Assembly (NCBI GenBank): GCA_013815385.1
Contig: JACDGL010000001.1
Location: 372,001 to 436,000, forward strand
Length of the DNA: 64,000 nt
Direction of reading: 5' to 3'
Source: Taibaiella sp.
GTDB taxonomy: Bacteria; Bacteroidota; Bacteroidia; Chitinophagales; Chitinophagaceae
Shown: positions 17,125 to 24,555 of the stretch, piece after piece
Layout of the letters: the number at the start of each line of letters is the position of its first letter
How positions within the stretch are numbered: the stretch's first letter is position 1
Position numbers and translations under genes: made by a program
The notes under the pieces: generated by a model
Seen by the model: only the letters and a program-made list of their open reading frames with translations
Databases searched by the model: none
What the model was told of the DNA's origin: nothing

Positions 17125-18199
17125 TTTTCAGGTTTTTTAGATAAGATGTTTCTGCCGGTATCTCAATAGTAAATTTAGCGCCGCCTGTACTGGCATTTTG
17201 CAGGTGCACAGTACCACCCAGCGCCTCTGCAAAGCCTTTTACTATAGATAGGCCCAATCCGGTACCCCCTGTTTTCGTATTCTTCAGGCGGTAAAATTTA
17301 TTGAACACCTCACCAATTTCATCCTGAGGGAATCCGGTCCCGTTATCTGCTACCATTATATTCAGTACATCCGCATGGCTCATGGCCACTATATCTATAC
17401 TGGCATTTGCGGGTGTGTACCTGCTTGCGTTTATCAGCAGGTTATAGAGTATCTGCTCCACCATACCCTTGTCTGTTTTAAAGAGCGGTATATCAGGGTT
17501 TACATTGATGGATATTTTCTGCGTAATGCGGTTTTCTTCTACACGTTTCACGGTATCGTAGATGATCTCGTTTATATCGCACCAGTCTTTCTTTGGTTGT
17601 ATAAAGCCGGCTTCTATGCGCGACATGTTCAGCAGGTTTTCTACTTGCTGGTTCAGCCGGAACGAAGCCTTTGCTATTTCCCCCACCAGTTCATTCTTAT
17701 TATGTGCGGTTAAGCCTGCATTGTTCAGTTGCAGGTTATCCGTTGCGCCTATTATAGTGGCTATGGGTGTCCTCAGCTCATGCGATAACGAATTGAGCAG
17801 CGTATTGTACAGTTTCACAGTGTTCTCTTTCTCCTCTCTTAGTGTAGCAGCCTTTTCCATTTGTCTTATCTTATAGGTAAGCACGGCATTTACCATAGCT
17901 ATCACAAAGTACATGAGCAGCAGGAACGAATCTTCGGCAGAATTTACCTGGAATGTAAAATGAGGGGGGATAAAGAAATAATCCCAGATAAGCGCCGATA
18001 ACACTGCAGCAAGCAGCACAGGGAAGATATCAAACACAACAGCAATAAGGGATACGGTAATAAGCAGTATATAAGCTACCACCCTGTACCCCGTTAGTGA
18101 GGCGAAAGCATAGCACACCGATGAAACAATGCAGATCACCAATACACTTAGCAGGTATTGGTAACCTTTTTTTACTTTCTTAATATTCAGTCTGCCCAT
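17117..18199 (-). CDS. KdpD-like sensor histidine kinase lacking the N-terminal KdpD domains
   Basis: 360 residues. Four transmembrane helices (about 14-105) of DUF4118/KdpD type, including DYFFIPPHFTFQV, lead to a short coiled coil, a HisKA domain with the phosphorylated H140 in SLSHELRTPIA, and an HATPase domain (NLLINASRYTP, DNGTGFP, GGTGLGLSIVKG). E. coli KdpD has about 890 residues, with an N-terminal KdpD/universal-stress-protein region that is absent here. Sensing must therefore rely on the membrane part. Partner is the KdpE-like regulator encoded next; target is probably kup. Confidence 0.88.
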   Translation of the reverse strand: MGRLNIKKVKKGYQYLLSVLVICIVSSVCYAFASLTGYRVVAYILLITVSLIAVVFDIFPVLLAAVLSALIWDYFFIPPHFTFQVNSAEDSFLLLMYFVIAMVNAVLTYKIRQMEKAATLREEKENTVKLYNTLLNSLSHELRTPIATIIGATDNLQLNNAGLTAHNKNELVGEIAKASFRLNQQVENLLNMSRIEAGFIQPKKDWCDINEIIYDTVKRVEENRITQKISINVNPDIPLFKTDKGMVEQILYNLLINASRYTPANASIDIVAMSHADVLNIMVADNGTGFPQDEIGEVFNKFYRLKNTKTGGTGLGLSIVKGFAEALGGTVHLQNASTGGAKFTIEIPAETSYLKNLKNE

Positions 18200-18216
18200 G
18201 TGGCTCTATTACAGCA

Positions 18217-18224
18217 CAAAGGTA
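18217..18224 (-). promoter_or_regulatory. -7 element of the kdp-like operon
   Basis: TACCTTTG on the minus strand (TANNTTTG) ends 17 nt before the kinase ATG. No standard -33 element is found, which would fit an activator-dependent promoter. Confidence 0.5.
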
Positions 18225-18244
18225 GATGGAAGATTATAAGAAGG

Positions 18245-18364
18245 ATATAAAGGTTAAGCAAGGGCGCATAAAGATTTTATAAAGAGTAGCCCTTGCTGGC
18301 GGTAAAGCATTACATTTTTTCTGTGTTTATAAAATCTTTATGTACTGGCCATCAACCTTTATAT
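18245..18364. promoter_or_regulatory. Large symmetric inverted repeat, candidate KdpE-type operator
   Basis: Inner arms: CATAAAGATTTTATAAA (18267-18283) and its exact complement (18326-18342), 17 bp each. Outer arms: ATATAAAGGTT (18245-18255) and AACCTTTATAT (18354-18364). Both gaps between outer and inner arm are 11 nt, so the 120-bp element is symmetric about its centre. Each half contains three TTTATA-like hexamers at start spacings of 11 and 21 bp, that is, on one face of the helix. Such direct repeats suit an OmpR/KdpE-family regulator, and the element lies just upstream of the kdp-like promoter. A further pair, AGCAAGGGC (18257-18265) and GCCCTTGCT (18288-18296), permits an alternative hairpin. 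Confidence 0.6.
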
Positions 18365-18433
18365 AATGATTATATCCGCCATTGTAATTTTGTATTACCG
18401 ATCTCTCAACATAATTATCAGGGGTCTCATAGC

Positions 18434-19009
18434 ATGAAAAGGAAATTTAATTTCACGTCATTTTTATTACTCATCTCTCTATTCACTAATGCACAGGGAA
18501 GGGGCGGCATATACCTCAATGTTTCGGGCTATAAAACGCATACCTTAAGTTACGAGACACCCTGCAACCAATCAAAAAATAAAATTCGCATCCACAATAT
18601 TTTCGGCTACGGGGCGGCAGTTACTGTTATTAAAGATGGGGAGAAGCATATCCTTCGTAAAAAGGACCTCTATGGCTATGTAGATTGCAATAATGCCACT
18701 TACCGTTTCTATCTCAATACGGAGTATCGTATTGTAGATGCAGGTAACATTTATATCTATACACAGGAAGAATACGTAAGTCAGTACAAAAATTCCAGCA
18801 GGACTATCTATCATTTTTATTTTAGCACCGCGCCCGATACAGAGATACTCCCCCTCACTCTGCAAAATTTGAAGCACGCATATACCGGCAACGAAAAATT
18901 TCATGATATGCTCGACCTGTATTTCACCGATCTCAGCCTCTCCTCATACGATGAGGCTCATAAAATGTACAGGTTGAATTATCTATTCGAAAAGTATCAG
19001 AACCTATAA
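18434..19009 (+). CDS. Exported protein of unknown function, 3' end possibly frameshifted
   Basis: The start chosen is the ATG at 18434, which gives MKRKFNFTSFLLLISLFTNAQ, a signal peptide; the longer frame from 18293 would add 47 residues without sense and run through the operator. The 191-residue product is Tyr- and Asn-rich, with a DGEKHILRKKDLYGYVDC block; no family recognised. Directly after the stop, another frame reads KLNDVAVSYAERSLEKYIPNN, which looks like genuine protein, so the original gene may have been about 45 residues longer. The first gene of the AT-rich island. Confidence 0.65.
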   Translation: MKRKFNFTSFLLLISLFTNAQGRGGIYLNVSGYKTHTLSYETPCNQSKNKIRIHNIFGYGAAVTVIKDGEKHILRKKDLYGYVDCNNATYRFYLNTEYRIVDAGNIYIYTQEEYVSQYKNSSRTIYHFYFSTAPDTEILPLTLQNLKHAYTGNEKFHDMLDLYFTDLSLSSYDEAHKMYRLNYLFEKYQNL

Positions 19010-19011
19010 AT

Positions 19012-19161
19012 TATCATAAGCTGAACGATGTAGCCGTAAGCTATGCCGAACGGAGTCTTGAAAAATACATACCTAACAATTTGTTGGCATATAGTAGGTA
19101 TGTTAATTTAGTCAAGCAACAAACCGACATATGTATATCCATTTTTCCCATTTGCCATTAG
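19012..19161 (+). pseudogene. Out-of-frame continuation of the 18434 gene
   Basis: In the frame one base offset from the upstream gene, the codons from about 19012 read YHKLNDVAVSYAERSLEK and continue to a TAG at 19159-19161. The composition is protein-like up to about 19110, then runs antisense to the converging gene. One missing base near 19005-19010 would join it to the upstream frame. Either a real frameshift or a base-call error in an AT-rich run. Confidence 0.4.
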
Positions 19162-19738
19162 TTTTTCTATAAACAGCTAATTCACCATTACCACAATCCA
19201 AACCGCATAGCCGCTTTATAAATATTACAGCAAGCGAATTATTCCGAATATATATTGGATTAGAGAACATAAAAATCCAATTTTTTCTACTTATTTCTTT
19301 AATACTAGCCAACCTAAATTCCCGAGAATATTCAGGTGTATCTATTAATCGATAAAGTTTTATGTTTAATTTTTGTTTGATTTTATAATATTGAATCACA
19401 CTATCTGCACTAATCATTTTTGAGTCATTGAATAGCGCATCAGACCAAATTGGCTTGGTGCAAAGTTTCAACTGTTGTAAAATGTAGTGTTTTTCACTTT
19501 TTGTAAATTGGAAAGCAATTTTTTTATTTGACCCTGTTCTTTGGTAAAGCTTTTCATTATAAGTTTCCTTTACAACTAAATAAACTTCAGTTATCCTATC
19601 TGTATAAACTATTTTTTCACTTCCTACATATTTTAATATCTCAGGCTGAATAAATTCAAATGGATTAGTCTCTTGGCAATAGGTTTTGCTTGTAAGGATT
19701 AGAAAACAAGCCGCTATAATACATTTTAATCTATACAT
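19112..19738 (-). CDS. Exported protein of unknown function
   Basis: Start taken at the third in-frame ATG (19738), which gives MYRLKCIIAACFLILTSKTYCQ, a good signal peptide; the longest frame begins at 19756. About 208 residues. The body alternates Lys, Tyr and Ile strands and ends in GNGELAVYRKTNGKWEKW, a pattern of small exported beta-sheet proteins. No family recognised. AT content is much higher than in the flanking housekeeping genes, so it may have been acquired. Convergent with the frameshifted tail of the upstream gene. Confidence 0.6.
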   Translation of the reverse strand: MYRLKCIIAACFLILTSKTYCQETNPFEFIQPEILKYVGSEKIVYTDRITEVYLVVKETYNEKLYQRTGSNKKIAFQFTKSEKHYILQQLKLCTKPIWSDALFNDSKMISADSVIQYYKIKQKLNIKLYRLIDTPEYSREFRLASIKEISRKNWIFMFSNPIYIRNNSLAVIFIKRLCGLDCGNGELAVYRKTNGKWEKWIYICRFVA

Positions 19739-19784
19739 AGTAGAACTAATATACATTTCGTTGTTATTCTCTTTTTAGAAGACA

Positions 19785-20227
19785 TTAATAATATAGATGT
19801 ACATTATGTGCAAAGACAATATTCCAATAACAAGTTGAGATTTCCTTTCTATAATATAAATCAGCCGCCGCATACCTAATGTCAAAAGGAAATTCTACAT
19901 GACTGTGATCTTTAACCATCTCTATTCTTACTACATAAAAAAATTTTATTATTAATTTTTGTTAGTAATATCTTATGGTACTTTTGTTTAATGTTTCCGG
20001 CAAACTGCAAACGATTATTGACATAAATTCTAACACTGTCATTAAATTTTTCAAATAAATATAAATACCCACTATCAATATGTTTGCTAGTTATATATCC
20101 AGCCGTTTTTAACTCAGAATAATCTAATGTAATGTTATTATCTATACTGTCAATATCGCTTTGCCATAAATAGTAAATATATTAATAAAATAAAATAACA
20201 TATTAACAGGATGACAATACATTTCAT
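19785..20227 (-). pseudogene. Decayed small exported or membrane-anchored protein gene with two frame shifts
   Basis: Translation from the ATG at 20227 gives a hydrophobic leader (MKCIVILLICYFILLIYLL) that soon stops. One base further the frame reads WQSDIDSIDNNITLDYSEL and continues for about 65 codons to NNKIFLC, where a run of seven T bases shifts the frame again; a third frame then reads FYVVRIEMVKDHSHVEF through LYYRKEIS to a TAA at 19785. Together they make one protein of about 147 residues with an N-terminal anchor or signal. Two indels in homopolymer-like AT runs could be decay or sequencing error. Family unknown. Confidence 0.65.
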
Positions 20228-20312
20228 ATTGTTATTGCATTTGTGTGGTTGAAATGGTAAACTGTTGATATAATCACGGTTATTTGTTCTGTAAAACTAC
20301 CATCGAATAAAA

Positions 20313-20618
20313 TTATTTTAATTTAAATATAATTTTTAATATGGAATATAAAATAGGCCATAATATAAGCCATGATAAAAAACAAGCAATAAGTTGTACA
20401 AAAAAAGCTGAAAACATACTATTATTAACCAACCTAACAAAGCCAAAAATAACGCTAGAGATTGTAAAAAAGTGATAATCCTCGAACCTATATTTATCGT
20501 CAATCGTTGCGCTGTTAAAAACAATAATGTATTGTACTACAGGAAAAAAATAGTAAATAACACAAAATATGGCTGCAAACAACTTGCTTTTTTTTCTCAT
20601 TTTATACTTGTTCAGCAT
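20313..20618 (-). CDS. Small membrane protein of unknown function
   Basis: 101 residues (95 if the second ATG, giving MRKKSK, is used) with three or four hydrophobic segments and a Lys-rich start and end. The ATG at 20618 overlaps the TGA of a short upstream frame as ATGCTGA, an arrangement that suggests translational coupling and favours the longer start. Part of the AT-rich island; no family recognised. Confidence 0.5.
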   Translation of the reverse strand: MLNKYKMRKKSKLFAAIFCVIYYFFPVVQYIIVFNSATIDDKYRFEDYHFFTISSVIFGFVRLVNNSMFSAFFVQLIACFLSWLILWPILYSILKIIFKLK

Positions 20619-20728
20619 AGCTTGTAGTTACCGTAATTTTTATCTGCCAATTTTTCTCTGTTATAAAGATACTCTTCTTCTTTTCCCCAATAACTAGAAC
20701 AGGATTCCAATTGAATATAATCCAGCAT
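20612..20728 (-). CDS. Short frame, possible remnant of a gene end
   Basis: 38 codons from an ATG at 20728 read MLDYIQLESCSSYWGKEEEY and end KNYGNYKLC at a TGA that overlaps the next gene's ATG. Composition (Tyr, Glu, Lys, Asn) looks like real protein. A second frame of 49 codons is also open here, so the assignment is uncertain. It may be the 3' end of a gene whose front has been lost. Confidence 0.3.
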   Translation of the reverse strand: MLDYIQLESCSSYWGKEEEYLYNREKLADKNYGNYKLC

Positions 20729-20748
20729 TTGATATTACTAATCATCAC

Positions 20749-20845
20749 CTATTCAATGTGGATATGTTTATTTGGTTTCACTATCCCCGCAATAGTATAT
20801 TGCAGTAACCAAGCTCTTTGAAATCTAGACCATCGCTAATGACAC
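20749..20845 (-). pseudogene. Gene remnant (C-terminal fragment)
   Basis: The minus strand reads VISDGLDFKELGY in one frame and, after a shift of frame, TIAGIVKPNKHIHIE followed by TAG at 20751-20749. The two pieces read naturally as one C-terminus interrupted by a small insertion; GCAATA and TATTGC flank the break as a small palindrome. I cannot name the family. It supports the view that this island holds gene debris. Confidence 0.35.
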
Positions 20846-20882
20846 AATCAGCTAATCAGCTAATTAGCCAATCAGCTAATCA
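20846..20882. repeat. 8-bp tandem repeat, about 4.6 copies
   Basis: AATCAGCT is repeated at 20846, 20854, 20862 (as AATTAGCC), 20870 and partially at 20878. Three full copies are identical and one has two changes. It lies in gene-poor DNA at the edge of the AT-rich island. Confidence 0.85.
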
Positions 20883-21226
20883 AAAAAACTTACCTTTTAT
20901 GCACCCTGATGGAAGTAAAATGCACCTAAAATGGAAGTAGATCGGCACAGAATTAACCTTTTTCGGCACTAAATTACCATATTTTAAAAACTAATAACAG
21001 CCCCAGAAAAGAGATACAGAAGATGCTATCCACAAAAAGGTAAAGATTCACGCTGTTATTTACCTTTTACCCCCTTCCCACTCAGTTTTTTAACCTGAAT
21101 GCTATACTCTTACTTATCAATTTCTATATATGAAAGCCGCCAAATCTATCTTCCTGTTTGTCTCCAATAGCTTTGCAAAGAACAAGTGCCATGGTTGCAT
21201 TTATTTTATTATCCTCTCTAATCTGC
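20883..21226. other. Gene-free region upstream of the CNNM-type transporter gene
   Basis: About 340 bp with no credible reading frame. It marks the return from the AT-rich island to normal composition. Apart from the repeat before it and the -7 element after it, I see nothing recognisable. Confidence 0.5.
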
Positions 21227-21234
21227 TATATTTG
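21227..21234 (+). promoter_or_regulatory. -7 element of the CNNM-type transporter gene
   Basis: TATATTTG matches TANNTTTG and ends 6 nt before the ATG, implying an almost leaderless mRNA. Confidence 0.55.
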
Positions 21235-21240
21235 TAGTGC

Positions 21241-22512
21241 ATGGATACGACGCATCTCATCCTTTATATTATAGGGTGTATTTTATTAATAGGGTTCTTT
21301 GCAGGTACCGAAATCGCCTTTGTTTCTGCCAATAAGCTGAATATAGAGCTGCGTAAAAAACAAGGTACTTTCTCCGGTCGCATACTGGCGCGCTTTATGG
21401 AGAATCCCTCCGAGTTTATTGGTACCAGCCTGGTTGGGGTCAATGTGCTCATGGTCATCTATACTTTATTAATGACCCGCCTTACCGAACCGTGGATAGC
21501 CCGCCTGCCCCACCCTTTCAATTCAGAATATGCGCGCCTTATAATAGATACCTTTATTGCTACCCTTATCATCCTCATTTTTGCCGAATTCCTGCCAAAA
21601 GCTATTTTTCGTTCCAAGGCCGAGTATGTGCTGTCCTTGTTCAGCTTTCCCATGCTGCTCATGTACTATTGCTTCTATCCTTTTGCCAAGCTGTTCGTAT
21701 CTATTGCAGAATTTATTCTCAAATACCTCTTTGGTGTTCGTATCAAGGATAGTAAGCAGGTATTCAACCGGGTAGATCTGGAAGTGTTCGTAAAGCAAAG
21801 CATGCACTCGCACGAGACGGACTCAAACGAAGTAAATGCCGAACTTTTTGAGAACGCCCTGTACCTCGTAAACGTCAAGATCCGTAAGTGTATGGTACCG
21901 CGCAATGAGATCGAAGCGGTAGATATTGATACCCCCATCACAGAGGTAAGGGCACGTTTTATAGAAACACAATTATCCAAGATCCTTGTTTACGACAATA
22001 CTATAGATAACATACAAGGCTACCTGCACCATCTGGACCTTAACCGCAGGCCTAAGAACATTAGGGAAGTATTGCATTCCATTACCCACGTGCCCGAAGC
22101 TATGAGCGCGGTAGATCTTATGAACCGCTTTACCAAAGAGCGCAAAAGTATAGCATGGGTTATTGATGAATTTGGCGGCACCGCGGGCATAGTTACTATG
22201 GAAGATGTGCTGGAAGAGATATTTGGCGATATCAACGATGAATATGATGTGCAGGAATATGTAGAAAAGCAGATAGCGGAGAATGAATATATTCTTTCGG
22301 GCAGGTTGGAGCTCGATTACCTGAACGAGAAATATGGCTTTCACTTCCCTACCGATGATTCAGAGACTTTATCAGGCTACGTTATAGCCATGCACGAAAC
22401 GATACCCAAGATAAAAGAGCGTATTATTATAGACGATTACGAGTTCGATGTGCTGCTGGTAAGCGATACCCGTATCGAAACAGTGAAAATGAAGATCCTG
22501 AAGAGAGGATAG
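21241..22512 (+). CDS. CNNM/CorC-type transporter (hemolysin family, DUF21-CBS-CorC)
   Basis: 423 residues. DUF21 membrane domain with about four helices (1-135; GFFAGTEIAFVSANKLN is the family signature), a linker, a pair of CBS domains (about 205-325, with WVIDEFGGTAGIVTMEDVLEEIFGDI, quoted here in part as DEFGGTAGIVTMEDVLEEI), and a C-terminal CorC_HlyC domain (about 340-420). Relatives transport or sense magnesium and other divalent cations; the old name hemolysin rests on a few members. It lacks the features of the gliding protein GldE. CBS domains suggest control by adenine nucleotides. Single gene; the next gene follows by 22 bp. Confidence 0.88.
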   Translation: MDTTHLILYIIGCILLIGFFAGTEIAFVSANKLNIELRKKQGTFSGRILARFMENPSEFIGTSLVGVNVLMVIYTLLMTRLTEPWIARLPHPFNSEYARLIIDTFIATLIILIFAEFLPKAIFRSKAEYVLSLFSFPMLLMYYCFYPFAKLFVSIAEFILKYLFGVRIKDSKQVFNRVDLEVFVKQSMHSHETDSNEVNAELFENALYLVNVKIRKCMVPRNEIEAVDIDTPITEVRARFIETQLSKILVYDNTIDNIQGYLHHLDLNRRPKNIREVLHSITHVPEAMSAVDLMNRFTKERKSIAWVIDEFGGTAGIVTMEDVLEEIFGDINDEYDVQEYVEKQIAENEYILSGRLELDYLNEKYGFHFPTDDSETLSGYVIAMHETIPKIKERIIIDDYEFDVLLVSDTRIETVKMKILKRG

Positions 22513-22534
22513 TATATACTTAAATTAATTTCTT

Positions 22535-23062
22535 ATGGCCATCCAACGCCCCTTCAACCTGCATAAATGGATAGATGAGCACCGCCACCTGCTAAAGCCG
22601 CCTGTTGGTAACCAGACAGTGTACCAGCATACAGACGATTTTATAGTAATGGTGGTAGGCGGCCCAAACAGCCGCAAAGATTTCCATTACAATGAGGGCG
22701 AAGAACTCTTTTACCAGTTAGAAGGTAATATAGTGGTGCGCATAGTGGAAGACGGCAAAATAGTGGATCTCCCTATCAATGAGGGCGATATGTTCCTGCT
22801 GCCACCCCGTACACCGCATTCCCCCCAGCGTGGTGCCAATACAGTAGGCCTCGTTTTCGAGCGCGTACGCACAGAGCGCGAACAGGATGCCTTTATGTGG
22901 TTTTGCGAAAATTGCCACACAAAGCTGTATGAAGAATATCTGAATGTAAAGGACATTGTAGCCCAGTTACCACCGGTAATGGAAGCCTTTTATGCAGACG
23001 AGGATAAACGCACCTGTAAGAAATGCGGCACGGTAATGCAGCCACCTGTAACAATTAAATAA
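22535..23062 (+). CDS. 3-hydroxyanthranilate 3,4-dioxygenase
   Basis: 175 residues, cupin fold. The iron ligands H51, E57 and H95 sit in FHYNEGEE and RTPHSPQR at the same positions as in the well-studied bacterial enzyme. The second metal site, a rubredoxin-like set of two CxxC pairs (C124/C127 and C161/C164), is complete and marks the bacterial class. The enzyme opens the ring of 3-hydroxyanthranilate to aminocarboxymuconate semialdehyde, which closes to quinolinate for NAD or is degraded further. Other kynurenine-pathway genes are not in the window. It follows the CNNM-type gene by 22 bp. Confidence 0.95.
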   Translation: MAIQRPFNLHKWIDEHRHLLKPPVGNQTVYQHTDDFIVMVVGGPNSRKDFHYNEGEELFYQLEGNIVVRIVEDGKIVDLPINEGDMFLLPPRTPHSPQRGANTVGLVFERVRTEREQDAFMWFCENCHTKLYEEYLNVKDIVAQLPPVMEAFYADEDKRTCKKCGTVMQPPVTIK

Positions 23063-23083
23063 ATTATTTTATAATAAAGAAAC

Positions 23084-23142
23084 CCTCGTTATTTTTTAGC
23101 AAAGACATAGATAAATGAAGCTAAAAAATTACTTTTGCGAGG
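23084..23142. repeat. Inverted repeat between the dioxygenase gene and the next gene
   Basis: ATTTTTTAGC (23091-23100) pairs perfectly with GCTAAAAAAT (23120-23129); CCTCG (23084-23088) and CGAGG (23138-23142) add an outer stem. It could be a weak terminator or a control site, because it covers the candidate -7 box of the next gene. Confidence 0.5.
23130..23137 (+). promoter_or_regulatory. -7 element upstream of the 23164 gene
   Basis: TACTTTTG matches TANNTTTG, 26 nt before the ATG, and is embedded in the inverted repeat at 23084-23142. No -33 element recognised. Confidence 0.4.
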
Positions 23143-23163
23143 CTTAAAAAACTCAATAGCTAC

Positions 23164-23481
23164 ATGTCAAACGATACACACCAGCACGCAGAACACATGC
23201 CGCACCAGTCGCAGGTTAATAAATCCCGCACTTCTTTCACTGCCTCTTTTTGGTTTGTGGTCATACTGGTAGGTCTTTTTGTATGTGCGCTCAACTTTGT
23301 AAATGTCATGAGCAGCGATGAGGGCGAAGGCAAGGGAGGAAAAACTACATCTAAGCCTGTAGAAGCCCCAATGGAGGCTACCGCCGGGCAAACGCTTGCA
23401 GGCGAGAAGGGCCTCGGCAAAGCTATAGATTCACCCGCAAAATCTGCTACCCCTACTCCGGCTGACAGTACCAGACACTAA
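23164..23481 (+). CDS. Small single-pass membrane protein of unknown function
   Basis: 105 residues: a hydrophilic His/Gln-rich start, one transmembrane helix (about 28-46, FWFVVILVGLFVCALNFV), and a low-complexity Gly/Lys/Ala/Pro/Thr-rich tail. No recognisable domain. It precedes hldD by 9 bp and is probably co-transcribed with it. Confidence 0.7.
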   Translation: MSNDTHQHAEHMPHQSQVNKSRTSFTASFWFVVILVGLFVCALNFVNVMSSDEGEGKGGKTTSKPVEAPMEATAGQTLAGEKGLGKAIDSPAKSATPTPADSTRH

Positions 23482-23490
23482 TCAGCACTA

Positions 23491-24471
23491 ATGCAAAAAA
23501 ACGATGTCATAGTTATTACCGGTGCTGCCGGCTTTATAGGCAGCTACATGGTTGGTTACCTTAATAACGCAGGTTATACCCAGCTCATACTGGTCGATGA
23601 TTTTTCCGACGAGCATAAGAGCAAAAACCTTACAGGAAAGGACTTTCTACATAAAATACATCGCGAGCAATTTTTCGATTGGTACAAAAGCCATCGCGGG
23701 GGCATACAGCATATTTTCCACTTAGGTGCCCGTACCGATACCACCGAGATGGACTACAGTATCCATAAAAAGTGGAACCTCGACTACTCAAAGCAGATAT
23801 GGGAGTTATGTACTGCTAATAAAATTCCATTGGTATATGCATCTTCTGCAGCTACCTATGGCAATGGGGAATATGGTTATAAAGATGATCATGATATAGT
23901 AGAGAAGCTGCAACCCTTAAATCCCTACGGCCGCTCTAAGAACGATTTTGATATCTGGGCATTGAAACAGGATACCGCACCACCCTTTTGGGCAGGTGTC
24001 AAATTCTTTAATGTTTATGGCCCTAATGAATATCATAAGGGCCGTATGGCCTCAGTTATATTCCATGCTTTCAACCAGATAAAGGACATGGGGGCAGTTA
24101 ACCTGTTCCGCTCCCACAACCCTGACTATAAAGATGGCGAGCAGATCCGCGATTTTATATACGTAGCTGATGTGGGAGCTATATGTACCTGGCTCATGGA
24201 TCATACACCGCAGAATGGCCTGTACAATGTAGGCACCGGCCATGCGCGCACTTTTAAGGACCTCGTAAATGCCATATTCTCCAGCTTAAACCTGACCCCG
24301 CAGATCAATTATATAGATACCCCCGCAGATATACGCGACAAGTACCAGTACTATACCGAGGCAGATATGGCAAAGCTGAAAAAAGCAGGCTATACCAAAC
24401 CTTTCTATTCCCTCGAGGATGGGGTAAAAGATTACGTTTCCCAATACCTCAACACTAATCACTATTTCTGA
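23491..24471 (+). CDS. hldD: ADP-L-glycero-D-manno-heptose 6-epimerase
   Basis: 326 residues, extended short-chain dehydrogenase fold. NADP-binding ITGAAGFIGSY at residues 9-19, catalytic tyrosine and lysine in NPYGRSKNDFD, and the family block VKFFNVYGPNEYHKGRMAS. HldD (RfaD) converts ADP-D-glycero- to ADP-L-glycero-manno-heptose for the lipopolysaccharide core, so the organism probably makes heptose-containing lipopolysaccharide. Length is normal. The other heptose genes are not in the window. Confidence 0.93.
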   Translation: MQKNDVIVITGAAGFIGSYMVGYLNNAGYTQLILVDDFSDEHKSKNLTGKDFLHKIHREQFFDWYKSHRGGIQHIFHLGARTDTTEMDYSIHKKWNLDYSKQIWELCTANKIPLVYASSAATYGNGEYGYKDDHDIVEKLQPLNPYGRSKNDFDIWALKQDTAPPFWAGVKFFNVYGPNEYHKGRMASVIFHAFNQIKDMGAVNLFRSHNPDYKDGEQIRDFIYVADVGAICTWLMDHTPQNGLYNVGTGHARTFKDLVNAIFSSLNLTPQINYIDTPADIRDKYQYYTEADMAKLKKAGYTKPFYSLEDGVKDYVSQYLNTNHYF

Positions 24472-24555
24472 TCTTATTCTATTATTATTTATATACCCAG
24501 TTGAATAATCCTATTTCAATCCCTATTTTGGCCAACTAAGCAATCACATACACAA

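Noticed and set aside
18245-18364. c-di-AMP (ydaO) riboswitch upstream of a potassium transporter
   Set aside because: The element is a symmetric DNA palindrome with TTTATA repeats and lies upstream of the predicted transcription start; none of the conserved ydaO bases or stems is seen.
18293-18433. 47-residue N-terminal extension of the 18434 gene
   Set aside because: It overlaps the operator-like repeat, has no protein-like composition, and the internal ATG gives a proper signal peptide.
20846-20882. CRISPR array
   Set aside because: The units are 8 bp in direct tandem without spacers, and no cas gene is nearby.
21241-22512. Gliding motility protein GldE
   Set aside because: Domain layout is shared, but the N-terminus (GTEIAFVSANKLN) is that of the general CNNM/CorC family and no gld gene is nearby.
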